DNA from: Fodinibacter sp963747405
GTDB lineage: Bacteria > Actinomycetota > Actinomycetes > Actinomycetales > Dermatophilaceae
Direction of reading: 5' to 3'
DNA length: 64,000 nt
Assembly: GCA_963747405.1 (NCBI GenBank)
Contig: CAVVFG010000015.1
Coordinates: 56,469 to 120,468, forward strand
Under the pieces are notes generated by a model that ran no database searches, was not told where the DNA came from, and saw only the letters and a list, made by a program, of their open reading frames with translations. This document shows, piece by piece, positions 43,814 to 51,609 of the stretch (within the stretch, counting starts at the first letter, position 1; every line of letters starts with the position of its first letter). The position numbers and the translations under genes are program-made.

Positions 43814-44971
43814 TCAGTTTCCCCAGCTCGTCGACGCGGCGCTGACCTTGTCGGCGCGACTGCGGAAGATCCACCGGCCGAGCACCGGGATCGAGACCAT
43901 CAGCAGGATCGTCGCGAGGAGCACGTCGACCACCTCGGGGGCGATGCCGGTCTCGAACTGCAGGCCGGCGGCGCCGGTGCGCAGCACCCCGACGAGGAAC
44001 GCGGCCGGGACGGTCGCGAGGGGGTTGGCCCGGGCGAGCAGGGCGATGGTGATGCCGTCGAAGCCCAGGGTGCCGCCGATGGCCGGCTCGAACCGGAACA
44101 GTGTGCCCTGGGCCTCGAGCGCACCGGCGAGGCCGGCCAGGCCACCGCCGAGCACCATCGAGAGCGTGACGATGCGGCTGATGTTGATGCCGGCGTAGCG
44201 CGCCGCGCTCTTGTTGGCGCCGACCGTGTTGAACCGGAAGCCCAGGGTGCTGCGAGACAGCATCCACCAGCACGCGACCGCGAGCACGACGGCGATGACG
44301 AACCCGATGGGGATCTTCGCCACCGCCCCGACCTGCGCCCCGGCGGGGATCAGCTCGGTCTGCGGGATGCCGCTGGTCTTGGAGCCCTCGGCCTGCAGCG
44401 GCCCGGTGACCAGCCACCAGGTGACCCCGGCCGCGATGTAGTTGAGCATGATGGTGGTGATGACCTCGTGCACCCCGCGGGTGGCCTTGAGCACACCGGC
44501 GATCCAGCCGACGAAGGCGCCCGCCAGGATGCCCGCGACCATGCCGAGCGCTGCACCGAGGATGCCGTAGCCACCGGCCGCGTACGCCAGCCAGGCGCCG
44601 AACATCGCGCCGAAGATCAGCTGCCCCTGGCCACCGATGTTGAACAGGCCCACGCGCAGCGGCAGCACGACGGCCAGGCCGGTGAGCACCAGCGGGGCGG
44701 TCTTCTGCAGGGTTCGGGTGAGGCCGCCCGGCACGAACAGCGCCTGCCTGATGAGCGTCTCGTAGGCGTAGAGCGGAGCCACGCCCTGCAGCCGGATCAG
44801 GACCGCGCCCACCGCCAGGGCGATGACGAGCGCGACGATGATGACCACGCCGCTCTGGTGGGTGAGCAGGAACGCCAGCGGCTGCCGGTCAGGACGCCGG
44901 CCGCCGGTCTCGGGACCGTCGGGCGGCGGCGAGGCGGCGGCCGGCTCGGCCACCGTGGGTGTCTCGGACAT
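43814..44971 (-). CDS. Nucleoside ABC importer permease (NupP/YufP type)
   Basis: This 385-residue membrane protein is the second permease of the system. The N-terminus is a Pro/Ala-rich cytoplasmic stretch of about 35 residues. About ten hydrophobic segments follow, with LPLRVGLFNIGGQGQLIFGAMFG, VHEVITTIMLNYIA and FNTVGANKSAARYAGINI, all typical of the family. ATG 44971 has TGGAG upstream. It is separated from the lipoprotein gene by 180 nt containing a strong hairpin, which would keep permease levels below those of the binding protein. Confidence 0.92.
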   Translation of the reverse strand: MSETPTVAEPAAASPPPDGPETGGRRPDRQPLAFLLTHQSGVVIIVALVIALAVGAVLIRLQGVAPLYAYETLIRQALFVPGGLTRTLQKTAPLVLTGLAVVLPLRVGLFNIGGQGQLIFGAMFGAWLAYAAGGYGILGAALGMVAGILAGAFVGWIAGVLKATRGVHEVITTIMLNYIAAGVTWWLVTGPLQAEGSKTSGIPQTELIPAGAQVGAVAKIPIGFVIAVVLAVACWWMLSRSTLGFRFNTVGANKSAARYAGINISRIVTLSMVLGGGLAGLAGALEAQGTLFRFEPAIGGTLGFDGITIALLARANPLATVPAAFLVGVLRTGAAGLQFETGIAPEVVDVLLATILLMVSIPVLGRWIFRSRADKVSAASTSWGN

Positions 44972-45069
44972 GTGACTCCAATGTCGGTCGGTGCCCACAG
45001 TGTTGCGTGTCGCGCCCCCGGGGCAAAAGGTGCGCGACGGCTCGGCGCCGTCGAGGTGACGACGCACTG

Positions 45070-45098
45070 GGGGCGGGCACCCGGTGGGTGCCCGCCCC
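45070..45098 (-). terminator. Hairpin between lipoprotein and permease genes
   Basis: A perfect 13-bp stem GGGGCGGGCACCC/GGGTGCCCGCCCC with a 3-nt loop lies 54 nt behind the binding-protein stop. As a partial terminator it would favour high expression of the solute-binding protein. Confidence 0.8.
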
Positions 45099-45151
45099 GA
45101 TGTCCAGCAGGCGGAGGTCACGCGTGCGCGCGACCCGGAGTCACCTTTTCG

Positions 45152-46240
45152 TCAGAGGGTGACGCCGGTCTGCAGCGTGCCGGCCTCCATCTGCTTGACG
45201 ACCTCGTCGACCTTGGCCTTGACGTCGGCCGGGACGACCGAGTCGAAGTCGTGGTACGGCGCCAGGCCCGCCTTGCCGAGCGTCTGCAGCTCGGAGAAGT
45301 CGCCGTCCTTGGCCTTGGTGGCGGTGTCGGTGACGCCCTCGCTGATGAGCTTCATCGCGGAGGTGACGAGGCACGGCTGGGCGGCCGGGACGGTGTCCCA
45401 CTGGTCGAGGTCGACGCCGATGCAGAACTTCTCGGTGCCGGCACCGGAGGCCTTGGCGACCTCCTGGAGGGCGCCGTTGCCGGTGTTGCCACCCGCACCG
45501 AAGATGATGTCGGCACCCTGGGCGAGCTGCTTCTTGGCCTCGCCGGCGCCCCATACCGGGTCGTTGAACGCGTTGTCGGCGGCGGGGTGGTAGACGGTGG
45601 CGACGGTGACCTTCGGGTTGGCGGCCTTGGCGCCCGCCTCGAAGCCCTTGGCGTACTTCTGCACCGGCGGGATCTCGAGACCGAGCACCTGGCCGAGCTT
45701 GTTGGTCTTGGTCATCAGGCCGGCGAGGTAGCCGGCGCCGTAGCCCGCCTGGTCCTCGGGGAAGACCAGCCCGGTGATGTTCTTCTCGGTGACCGCGGCC
45801 GCGTCGTAGGTCTGGTCGACGCCGATGAAGCGCGTGGTGGGGTTGGCCTTGGCGGCGGCGGTGGTCGCGTCTGCCATCAGGAAGCCGACGGTGATGATCG
45901 TGTCGTACTTCTTGTTGGTGAACTGCGAGATGTTGGCGGCGTAGTCCTTGGCGTCCTGGGTCTCGATGTACTTGTAGAAGCCGTTGGTCTGCGCGGCGGC
46001 GGCCTGGCCACCCTCGTGGGCGGACTGGTTGAACGACTTGTCGTCGACCTTGCCGGTGTCGGTCACCAGACCGATGCAGTAGACGTCGGGAGAGGCGCAG
46101 TTCGAGTCATCCGCGGGCGCACCTGCCGCAGTCGAGCCGGAAGCGGCGGGGGTGTCGGAGGCGCCGGTGCTGCCACCACAGCCCGCGAGGGCGAGGGCGA
46201 GCGCCGCAGGCACTACGACCAGGTAACGCGTGGACTTCAT
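45152..46240 (-). CDS. BMP-family nucleoside-binding lipoprotein
   Basis: This 362-residue solute-binding lipoprotein of the BMP (basic membrane protein/PnrA) family delivers purine nucleosides to the ABC importer. The lipobox is LALAGCGG (cysteine at about residue 22), then a Ser/Ala linker. Family stretches are IGLVTDTGKVDDKSFNQSAHEG, TNKKYDTIITVGFLMADA, RFIGVDQTY, EDQAGYGAGYLAGLM and GADIIFGAGGNTGNGAL. ATG 46240 has AAGGAG. It is first in the transport cluster and has its own promoter. Confidence 0.94.
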   Translation of the reverse strand: MKSTRYLVVVPAALALALAGCGGSTGASDTPAASGSTAAGAPADDSNCASPDVYCIGLVTDTGKVDDKSFNQSAHEGGQAAAAQTNGFYKYIETQDAKDYAANISQFTNKKYDTIITVGFLMADATTAAAKANPTTRFIGVDQTYDAAAVTEKNITGLVFPEDQAGYGAGYLAGLMTKTNKLGQVLGLEIPPVQKYAKGFEAGAKAANPKVTVATVYHPAADNAFNDPVWGAGEAKKQLAQGADIIFGAGGNTGNGALQEVAKASGAGTEKFCIGVDLDQWDTVPAAQPCLVTSAMKLISEGVTDTATKAKDGDFSELQTLGKAGLAPYHDFDSVVPADVKAKVDEVVKQMEAGTLQTGVTL

Positions 46241-46275
46241 GAAGTTTCTCCTTGGAGATCGGGTCAGACATGCAG

Positions 46276-46281
46276 ATGCTA
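46276..46281 (-). promoter_or_regulatory. Possible -10 box of the BMP lipoprotein gene
   Basis: TAGCAT on the minus strand lies about 35 nt before ATG 46240; the leader contains AAGGAG. Confidence 0.45.
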
Positions 46282-46386
46282 TGGCCTGCGCTGCGCGGGA
46301 CGAGCGGCCCCCCGAGTGTCGTTGCCGGGTCGTTACCTCGCTAGAGGGGGGTCGTGACGAGATGCGCGAGCGTGAACTGGCGGAAC

Positions 46387-47139
46387 TCACCAACCCGGCA
46401 TCGCCGACCACCCGGCGTCGATGGGGATGGTGGTGCCGGTGATGCCGGAAGCGGCTGGTGAGGCGAGGAACGCCACCGTCGCGGCGACCTCGCGGGCCGT
46501 CACCGGCCGGCCGAGCGCCGACGCCCTGCGGTAGCGCTCGACTCCCTCGGGCCACGACTGCGCCAGGCCCTCGCGGTCGACCAGCCCGGGGGCGACGCCC
46601 ACCACCCGGATGCCGCGTTTCCCCAGCTGCGCTGCGGCGGCGGCGGTGAGGTGGTGCAGCGCGGCCTTGGCGACGGCGTACGGCGTGTGGGTGGGAGCGG
46701 GCCGCAGCCCCTCGATCGAGCCGACCACCACGATGACGCCGCCCTCGCCGAGCCGGGCGGCGGCGCGGTGCAGCAGCGCAGTGGTCGGGCGCAGGCCGGC
46801 ACGGTGGAACGCGTCCCAGGCGGCGGTGTCGAGGGCGTCCCACTCGAGGAGGTCCTGCGGGAACGCGTTGAGCACGACGACGTCGGGCGCGCCCACCGCG
46901 GCGGTGCAGTCGTCGAGCAGCCGGTCGCACGCGGCATCCAGCGCGGTGGCGTCGTCGATGGCGAGGTCGGCATGCAGTGCCATGGCACGGCATCCGGATG
47001 CCGTGATGTCCGCGACCGCTGCCGCGGCGCCGTCGGGGTCGCCTCGGTAGTGCACGCCGACGTCGTGGCCTGCCTCGGCGAGCACCAGCGCGATGACTCG
47101 GCCGAGCCCTCCGCTGGCCCCGGTGACGAGGGCGGTCAC
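46387..47139 (-). CDS. Short-chain dehydrogenase/reductase
   Basis: This 250-residue SDR has the cofactor motif VTGASGGLGRVIALVLAEAG and the structural motif VVVLNAFP. The catalytic Ser-Tyr-Lys is in VVVGSIEG and THTPYAVAKAALHHL, and the family ending is SGITGTTIPIDAGWS. It is the last gene of a purine-salvage-like operon (phosphorylase, deaminase, cupin, SDR) on the same strand. The substrate is unknown; pteridine or sugar carbonyls are common for the closest SDR type. The GTG start lies 4 nt after the cupin stop. Confidence 0.88.
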   Translation of the reverse strand: MTALVTGASGGLGRVIALVLAEAGHDVGVHYRGDPDGAAAAVADITASGCRAMALHADLAIDDATALDAACDRLLDDCTAAVGAPDVVVLNAFPQDLLEWDALDTAAWDAFHRAGLRPTTALLHRAAARLGEGGVIVVVGSIEGLRPAPTHTPYAVAKAALHHLTAAAAAQLGKRGIRVVGVAPGLVDREGLAQSWPEGVERYRRASALGRPVTAREVAATVAFLASPAASGITGTTIPIDAGWSAMPGW

Positions 47140-47143
47140 CGGG

Positions 47144-47611
47144 TCACCGCATCCGCCCGACCGGCTCGGCGCGGGTCAGGGCGGCGATCTCGGCGGAGTA
47201 CGCCGGGTAGCCGGCGGTCAACAGCGCGCGGTCGCCCAGCTCGAAGTGCTCGGGACGGAAGGCGGGGGAGCACCAGCACGCCAGGAGGGTCCACCTGCCG
47301 AGGGTCGAGGCGCCCATCCAGGTGCCGCGGCGCACCAGGAACTGGCTGGTGGTGGCACCGACGTAGTTGAGCACGCCCGATCCGCCGGGGCGCAGCCGGA
47401 GCAGGGCGGCGGGGGCGCCGGCGAGCCACTGCCAGCCCTCGTCGACGGTGAGCCGGTGCATCGCCGAGAAGCCGTCGGGACGGTCGGTGAGCAGCACCGT
47501 GATGGCGTTCAGGCCCTGGGTGCGCGGCCCGGCCACGAACCAGGCCCCCTCCTCGGGAATCGGCGACATCTTCAGGCGCGTGATGACCTGCTCGGCTGAC
47601 TCGGTGCTCAC
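47144..47611 (-). CDS. DUF985-type cupin protein
   Basis: This 155-residue protein matches the cupin_5/DUF985 family: an N-terminal VITRLKMSPIPEEGAWFV, then SAMHRLTVDEGWQWLAGAPAALLRL and CWCSPAFRPEHFELGDR near the end. Members are small beta-barrels; some act as sugar-nucleotide epimerases or plant ABA-type binding proteins, most have no known role. The GTG start overlaps the deaminase stop (GTGA), so the two are translated together. Confidence 0.85.
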   Translation of the reverse strand: MSTESAEQVITRLKMSPIPEEGAWFVAGPRTQGLNAITVLLTDRPDGFSAMHRLTVDEGWQWLAGAPAALLRLRPGGSGVLNYVGATTSQFLVRRGTWMGASTLGRWTLLACWCSPAFRPEHFELGDRALLTAGYPAYSAEIAALTRAEPVGRMR

Positions 47612-49185
47612 AGCGCCGCCGACGCTCCCCGTGCCACCTCGCCGCGCGCGCGGGCGCGCGCCAGCAGGTCGTCGGTGTCGAGCAGGGTGCTGCGTCGGTC
47701 GCGCACGACCGCCCGGCCGTCGACGAGCACGTCGGTGACGTCACCGCGACCGGCGGCGAACACCAGCAGCGCCGCCACGTCGTGCACCGGGGTCAGGTGC
47801 GGCGCGGACAGGTCGAGCAGCACCAGGTCGGCGCGCTTGCCGACCTCGACCGAGCCGACCGCGTCGCCGAGGCCCAGGGCCCGGGCACCGTCGATGGTCG
47901 CCGCCCGCAGCACCTCGGTGGCGCTCGCGATGTCGGGGCGGCCGCTCGTGAGCCGGGCGACCAGCGCCACCTGGCGCATCGCCTGCCACATGTCGAGGTC
48001 GTTGGAGCTGGAGCACCCGTCGGTGCCGACGCCTAGCCGGATGCCGTTGCCGCGCACCTCCTGCCAGTGCAGGGCACCGCTGGCCAGCTTGAGGTTCGAC
48101 CCGGGGCAGTGCCCGACCGCCGCGCCGGCCCCCGCGACCAGCTCGCGGTCACCGGCGCAGAGGTGCACGCCGTGGGCCAGCACCATCGGCAGGTCGGGCT
48201 CGAGCCAGCCGGTGCGGGCCAGCAGCTCGGTGGGGGTGGCGTCGTAGCGCTCGCGAATGCCGGCGTTCTCGGCCGCGGTCTCCGAGACGTGCGTGGTGAG
48301 CAGGCCGGGGCGGCCGGTGGCGGCGAGCACCTCGCGCAGGGTCGTGACGACCTCGGCCAGGTTGTCGGGGGAGCAGGTGTAGGTGGCGTGCGGCATCGCG
48401 GCGACGGGGACGACGGGCCCGCCGATCTCGTCGAGCCGCTCCGGCCAGGCCCGCAGGCCGGCCAGGCGCTGCGGCCACTCCAGGCCGTCGGGCCCGGGGC
48501 CGTCGAAGAACACCGGCCCGATCACGTGCCGGCTGCCGGCTGCCACGGCACCGCGGTGGGTGGCCTCGTGGTGGAAGTACATGTCGAGCTGGGTGGTGCA
48601 GCCGGCCAGCAGACTCTCGAGGGCCCCCAGGGTGGCGCCGAGCTCGACGCTCTCCTCGTCCATCACCGCTGCCTCGGCCGCCCACAGGTGCTGGAGGAAG
48701 CCGTCGAGGTCGAGGTTCTCCGCCAGGCCCCTCAGGAGGGTCATCGGGAGGTGCGTGTGGAGGTTGACGAGCCCTGGCATCAACAGCTTCCCCGTGGCGT
48801 CGATGACGATTTGGTCGCCCGACCCGTTCGGTGGGTCGCCTGCGACTGCGCGGGAATCGTCAGTCGGCCGCAGACCATCCGCACGCTCGCCCGCTGCGCG
48901 GACTCCCGCGCGCCCACGCAGAGCGTGGGACCCGCCACCAGTCCCAGCCAGCGGCCTCCTCGACGATTCCCGCTCCGCCTCCGGCTCCTCTTCGTCCCTC
49001 GCCTGCCGCTGCGGTGCGCCCGTCGCCCCCGTCCTCGGCTCACCGCCCGCTGTCGGGTCGGCATCCGTCGTCGTGATCCTGGTGATCACGCCGTTGTCGA
49101 TCTCGACCGTTGCGTTGGTGAGGATCGTGTCGTTCCCGTCGACCGTGACGAGGTACTGCGCGTTCTCGATGCGGACTTTCGTCAT
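47608..49185 (-). CDS. Amidohydrolase-family (nucleoside/purine) deaminase with an in-frame insert
   Basis: This 525-residue metal-dependent hydrolase is closest to the MTA/SAH and guanine deaminase group. Metal and catalytic motifs are LMPGLVNLHTHLPM, LLTTHVSETAAENAGIRERY, VLAHGVHL and LGVGTDGCSSSNDLDMW. The phosphorylase gene overlaps its start and the cupin its stop, so it should act on a purine or thio-nucleoside. Between the N-terminal beta domain (TTTDADP, to residue 44) and QIVIDATGKLLMPG (from 125) lies an unusual insert of about 80 residues, rich in Arg, Glu, Gly and Ala. Relatives run directly from one to the other, so the insert looks acquired; its DNA contains a long palindrome. 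Confidence 0.88.
   Translation of the reverse strand: MTKVRIENAQYLVTVDGNDTILTNATVEIDNGVITRITTTDADPTAGGEPRTGATGAPQRQARDEEEPEAERESSRRPLAGTGGGSHALRGRAGVRAAGERADGLRPTDDSRAVAGDPPNGSGDQIVIDATGKLLMPGLVNLHTHLPMTLLRGLAENLDLDGFLQHLWAAEAAVMDEESVELGATLGALESLLAGCTTQLDMYFHHEATHRGAVAAGSRHVIGPVFFDGPGPDGLEWPQRLAGLRAWPERLDEIGGPVVPVAAMPHATYTCSPDNLAEVVTTLREVLAATGRPGLLTTHVSETAAENAGIRERYDATPTELLARTGWLEPDLPMVLAHGVHLCAGDRELVAGAGAAVGHCPGSNLKLASGALHWQEVRGNGIRLGVGTDGCSSSNDLDMWQAMRQVALVARLTSGRPDIASATEVLRAATIDGARALGLGDAVGSVEVGKRADLVLLDLSAPHLTPVHDVAALLVFAAGRGDVTDVLVDGRAVVRDRRSTLLDTDDLLARARARGEVARGASAAL
48850..48973. repeat. Palindromic element inside the deaminase coding sequence
   Basis: Perfect 12-bp arms GCGGGAATCGTC (48850-48861) and GACGATTCCCGC (48962-48973) are followed inward by GGCCGC/GCGGCC, giving nested stems around a loop of about 80 nt. 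Inside the loop is the hairpin copy at 48911-48935 that recurs at 842-866. The reading frame of the host gene stays open through the whole element. Confidence 0.75.
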
Positions 49186-49982
49186 ACCTGTGGCTCGTCG
49201 TCGTCGTCGTTGGTGTCGTCGTCGGGGAAGGTGGCGCGGGTGTGGACCAGCTCGTCGAGGATGGCGAGAACTGTGGTGGCGCTGTCCTGGAGGACCTGGT
49301 CGATGTCCGCCATGGTGATCGGGTCGGTGGCGTCGCCGACCCCGGTCGCGGGGTTCACGACCAGGGAGATGGCGGCATACCGCAGCCCGGCCTCGGCGGC
49401 CAGGGTCACCTCGGGGACCCCGGTCATTCCGGCGACGTCGGCGCCGGCGAGCGCGGCGAGGCGGATCTCGGCGCGGGTCTCGAAGCGCGGGCCCTCGAAG
49501 CAGGCGTAGACGCCGCCGTCGCGGACCGGGTGACCGGCGGAGGCGGCGGCCTCGAGGATCTCGCGCCGCAGCTGCGGGTGGTAGGGGTCGAGCACGTCGG
49601 TGTGCACGATGCCCTCCGGGGTGGAGCCGTCGAAGAAGGTGACGGTGCGCTGCTTGGTGAGGTCGAGGAAGTCGTCGAGGCAGAGCAGGTCGCCGGGGCG
49701 CAGCTCGGGGTCGATCGAGCCGGTGACGTTGACGGCGACGACGTCGCGCACGCCGAGCTCGGCCAGCGCCCGGATGTTCGCGCGGTAGTTGACCAGGTGC
49801 GGGGGCACCGAGTGGCCGGCACCGTGCCGGGTCAGGAAGACGATCGGCACGCCGTGCCAGGTGCCCCGGGTGACCCGGGCGTCACCGAACGCGGTGCCGA
49901 CGGTCTGCGTGGTGGTGCCCTCCAGCGCCCCGAGGTCGTAGAAGCCGGTGCCGGCGATGATGCCGAGGGGCGGTCGGGTCAT
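49182..49982 (-). CDS. Purine nucleoside / 5'-methylthioadenosine phosphorylase
   Basis: This 266-residue phosphorylase of the PNP/MTAP family cleaves purine nucleosides with phosphate. It shows LGIIAGTGFYDL (phosphate loop), FLTRHGAGHSVPPHLVNYRANI, VVAVNVTGSIDPELRPGDL and MTGVPEVTLAAEAGLRYAAISLVVN. The RHG..H..PPH..NYRAN block is the usual MTAP-type signature. The acidic C-terminus (PDDDTNDDDDE) is unusual. Its end overlaps the deaminase start (ATGA). With the adjacent nucleoside importer this makes a nucleoside uptake and salvage cluster. Confidence 0.92.
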   Translation of the reverse strand: MTRPPLGIIAGTGFYDLGALEGTTTQTVGTAFGDARVTRGTWHGVPIVFLTRHGAGHSVPPHLVNYRANIRALAELGVRDVVAVNVTGSIDPELRPGDLLCLDDFLDLTKQRTVTFFDGSTPEGIVHTDVLDPYHPQLRREILEAAASAGHPVRDGGVYACFEGPRFETRAEIRLAALAGADVAGMTGVPEVTLAAEAGLRYAAISLVVNPATGVGDATDPITMADIDQVLQDSATTVLAILDELVHTRATFPDDDTNDDDDEPQV

Positions 49983-50050
49983 GCGACGGCACGCTACCGG
50001 TCGAGTGCGCGTCCGTGGTGGGCACGGCGGCGGGCTGCGCCCCCCGGTGG

Positions 50051-50056
50051 CAGGAT
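50051..50056 (+). promoter_or_regulatory. -10 box of the gamma-glutamyltransferase gene (leaderless)
   Basis: CAGGAT lies 6 nt before ATG 50063. Confidence 0.5.
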
Positions 50057-50062
50057 CACCCC

Positions 50063-51598
50063 ATGGGTGGACGCGTGGCGATCGCGGCGACCGGGCCGGT
50101 GTCGCTCGCGGCCGGGCGCGAGGTCGCCCTGGCCGGGGGCAACGCGGTCGACGTCGCGGTGGCCGCCGCGCTCGCCGCCATGAGCACCGAGCCGGGCATC
50201 GTCTCGCTCGCCGGTGGCGCCTTCGTGTCGGTCTGGCCGGCGGCGGGCGAGCCGGTGGTCATCGACGGCAACGTCGAGATGCCGGGTCGCGGCCTGCCCG
50301 CCGACCGCTTCGGGGGCGGCGTGCAGGAGGTGCTCACCGACTACGGCGGCGGGGTACGGCTGTTCGCCGGCCACGGCTCGGTGGCGACGCCCGGCGCGGT
50401 CACCGCGTGCGAGCTGGCCGTCGAGGAGCTGGGGGCGCTGTCCTGGGCCGATGTCGTCGCTCCGGCGACGCGGGCCTGTCGTGACGGCTACCCGATCGGC
50501 GGTGCTGCCGCCCGGTACCTCACCTACACCGCCCACTCACTCTTCGGCCGTGACCCCGACGCCTTCCGCGTCGTCACCCGCGCCGACGGGTCGGCGGTCG
50601 AACCGGGTGACCTGATGACCAACCCCGCGCTGGCCGACGTGCTCGACCTCGTCGCCCACGAGGGCGCCTCGGTGCTCACCACCGGCCAGATCGGCCGGGC
50701 GATGGTCGACGACATGGCCGAGCACGGCGGCCTGGTGACGCACCGCGACCTCGCCGAGTACACCCCACTGGTGCGGCCGCCGGTGCGCCGCACCGTCGGC
50801 GAGTGGGACCTCGCGGTGAACCCGCCGCCGTCGGTGGGCGGCCCGATGCTCGCCGTGATGCTCGGCGAGCTGCAGCGCCGCGGCAACTGGCACTGGCCCG
50901 ACATCATCGACATCCAGCGCATGGTGCTGCGCTACCGCCACACGGTGCACGACTACGCGCCTGACCTCGACGCCGCCGGTCACGAGCTGCTGCTGTCGGT
51001 CGACCGGCACGGGCTCGCCGGCCTGCCGACCAGCTCGAGCACCGCCAACATCTCGGTCGTCGACCGCGAGGGCGCCGCCTGCGCGGTCACCGTGTCGAGC
51101 GGCTACGGCGCGGGAGTCACGGTGCCGGGCACCGGGATGCTGCTCAACAACGCGCTCGGCGAGCCCGAGCTCAACAAGCTCGGGCTGCACCGCCTGGCTC
51201 CCGGCACCCGGCTCGCGTCGAACATGGCGCCCACCACCGGGCGCACCCGTGACGGGCGGGTGCTCGCCATCGGCTCCCCGGGCGCCGACCGCATCACCAC
51301 GGCCCTGATGCTGGTGCTCGGCCAGGGCTGCCTGCACGGCGCCGACCTCAGCCACGCCATCCAGGCGCCGCGGCTGCACGTGCGCTTCGGCGAGGACGGT
51401 TCGCCCGTCGTCGAGCACGAGACGGATGCCGCGATCACCGACGCGGTGCGCGAGGCGGGGCTGCCCGGGCGCGACCACGGCATCCAGCAGATGTTCTTCG
51501 GCGGCGTGGGCGCCGCCTACCGCCGCGAGGACGGCGTGCTGCAGGCCGCCGGCGACCCCCGCCGGGAGGCTGCGGTCGAGGTCTTCGACGTCGCCTGA
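50063..51598 (+). CDS. Gamma-glutamyltransferase family protein
   Basis: This 511-residue Ntn-hydrolase precursor would self-cleave before the catalytic threonine in SSSTANISVVDREGAACAVT and then transfer or hydrolyse gamma-glutamyl groups. The large-subunit part begins with VSLAAGREVALAGGNAVDVAVAA. The small-subunit part has GMLLNNALGE and LASNMAPTTGRTRDGRVLAIGSPG. No signal peptide is visible, so it seems cytoplasmic, unlike glutathione-degrading periplasmic enzymes. Family members with other substrates (cephalosporin acylase-like) are possible. Confidence 0.88.
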   Translation: MGGRVAIAATGPVSLAAGREVALAGGNAVDVAVAAALAAMSTEPGIVSLAGGAFVSVWPAAGEPVVIDGNVEMPGRGLPADRFGGGVQEVLTDYGGGVRLFAGHGSVATPGAVTACELAVEELGALSWADVVAPATRACRDGYPIGGAAARYLTYTAHSLFGRDPDAFRVVTRADGSAVEPGDLMTNPALADVLDLVAHEGASVLTTGQIGRAMVDDMAEHGGLVTHRDLAEYTPLVRPPVRRTVGEWDLAVNPPPSVGGPMLAVMLGELQRRGNWHWPDIIDIQRMVLRYRHTVHDYAPDLDAAGHELLLSVDRHGLAGLPTSSSTANISVVDREGAACAVTVSSGYGAGVTVPGTGMLLNNALGEPELNKLGLHRLAPGTRLASNMAPTTGRTRDGRVLAIGSPGADRITTALMLVLGQGCLHGADLSHAIQAPRLHVRFGEDGSPVVEHETDAAITDAVREAGLPGRDHGIQQMFFGGVGAAYRREDGVLQAAGDPRREAAVEVFDVA

Positions 51599-51609
51599 CC
51601 GCCGGGCGG

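Noticed and set aside
48814..49056. Intein in the deaminase
   Set aside because: The insert is only ~80 residues, lacks intein splice motifs and does not sit at catalytic residues.
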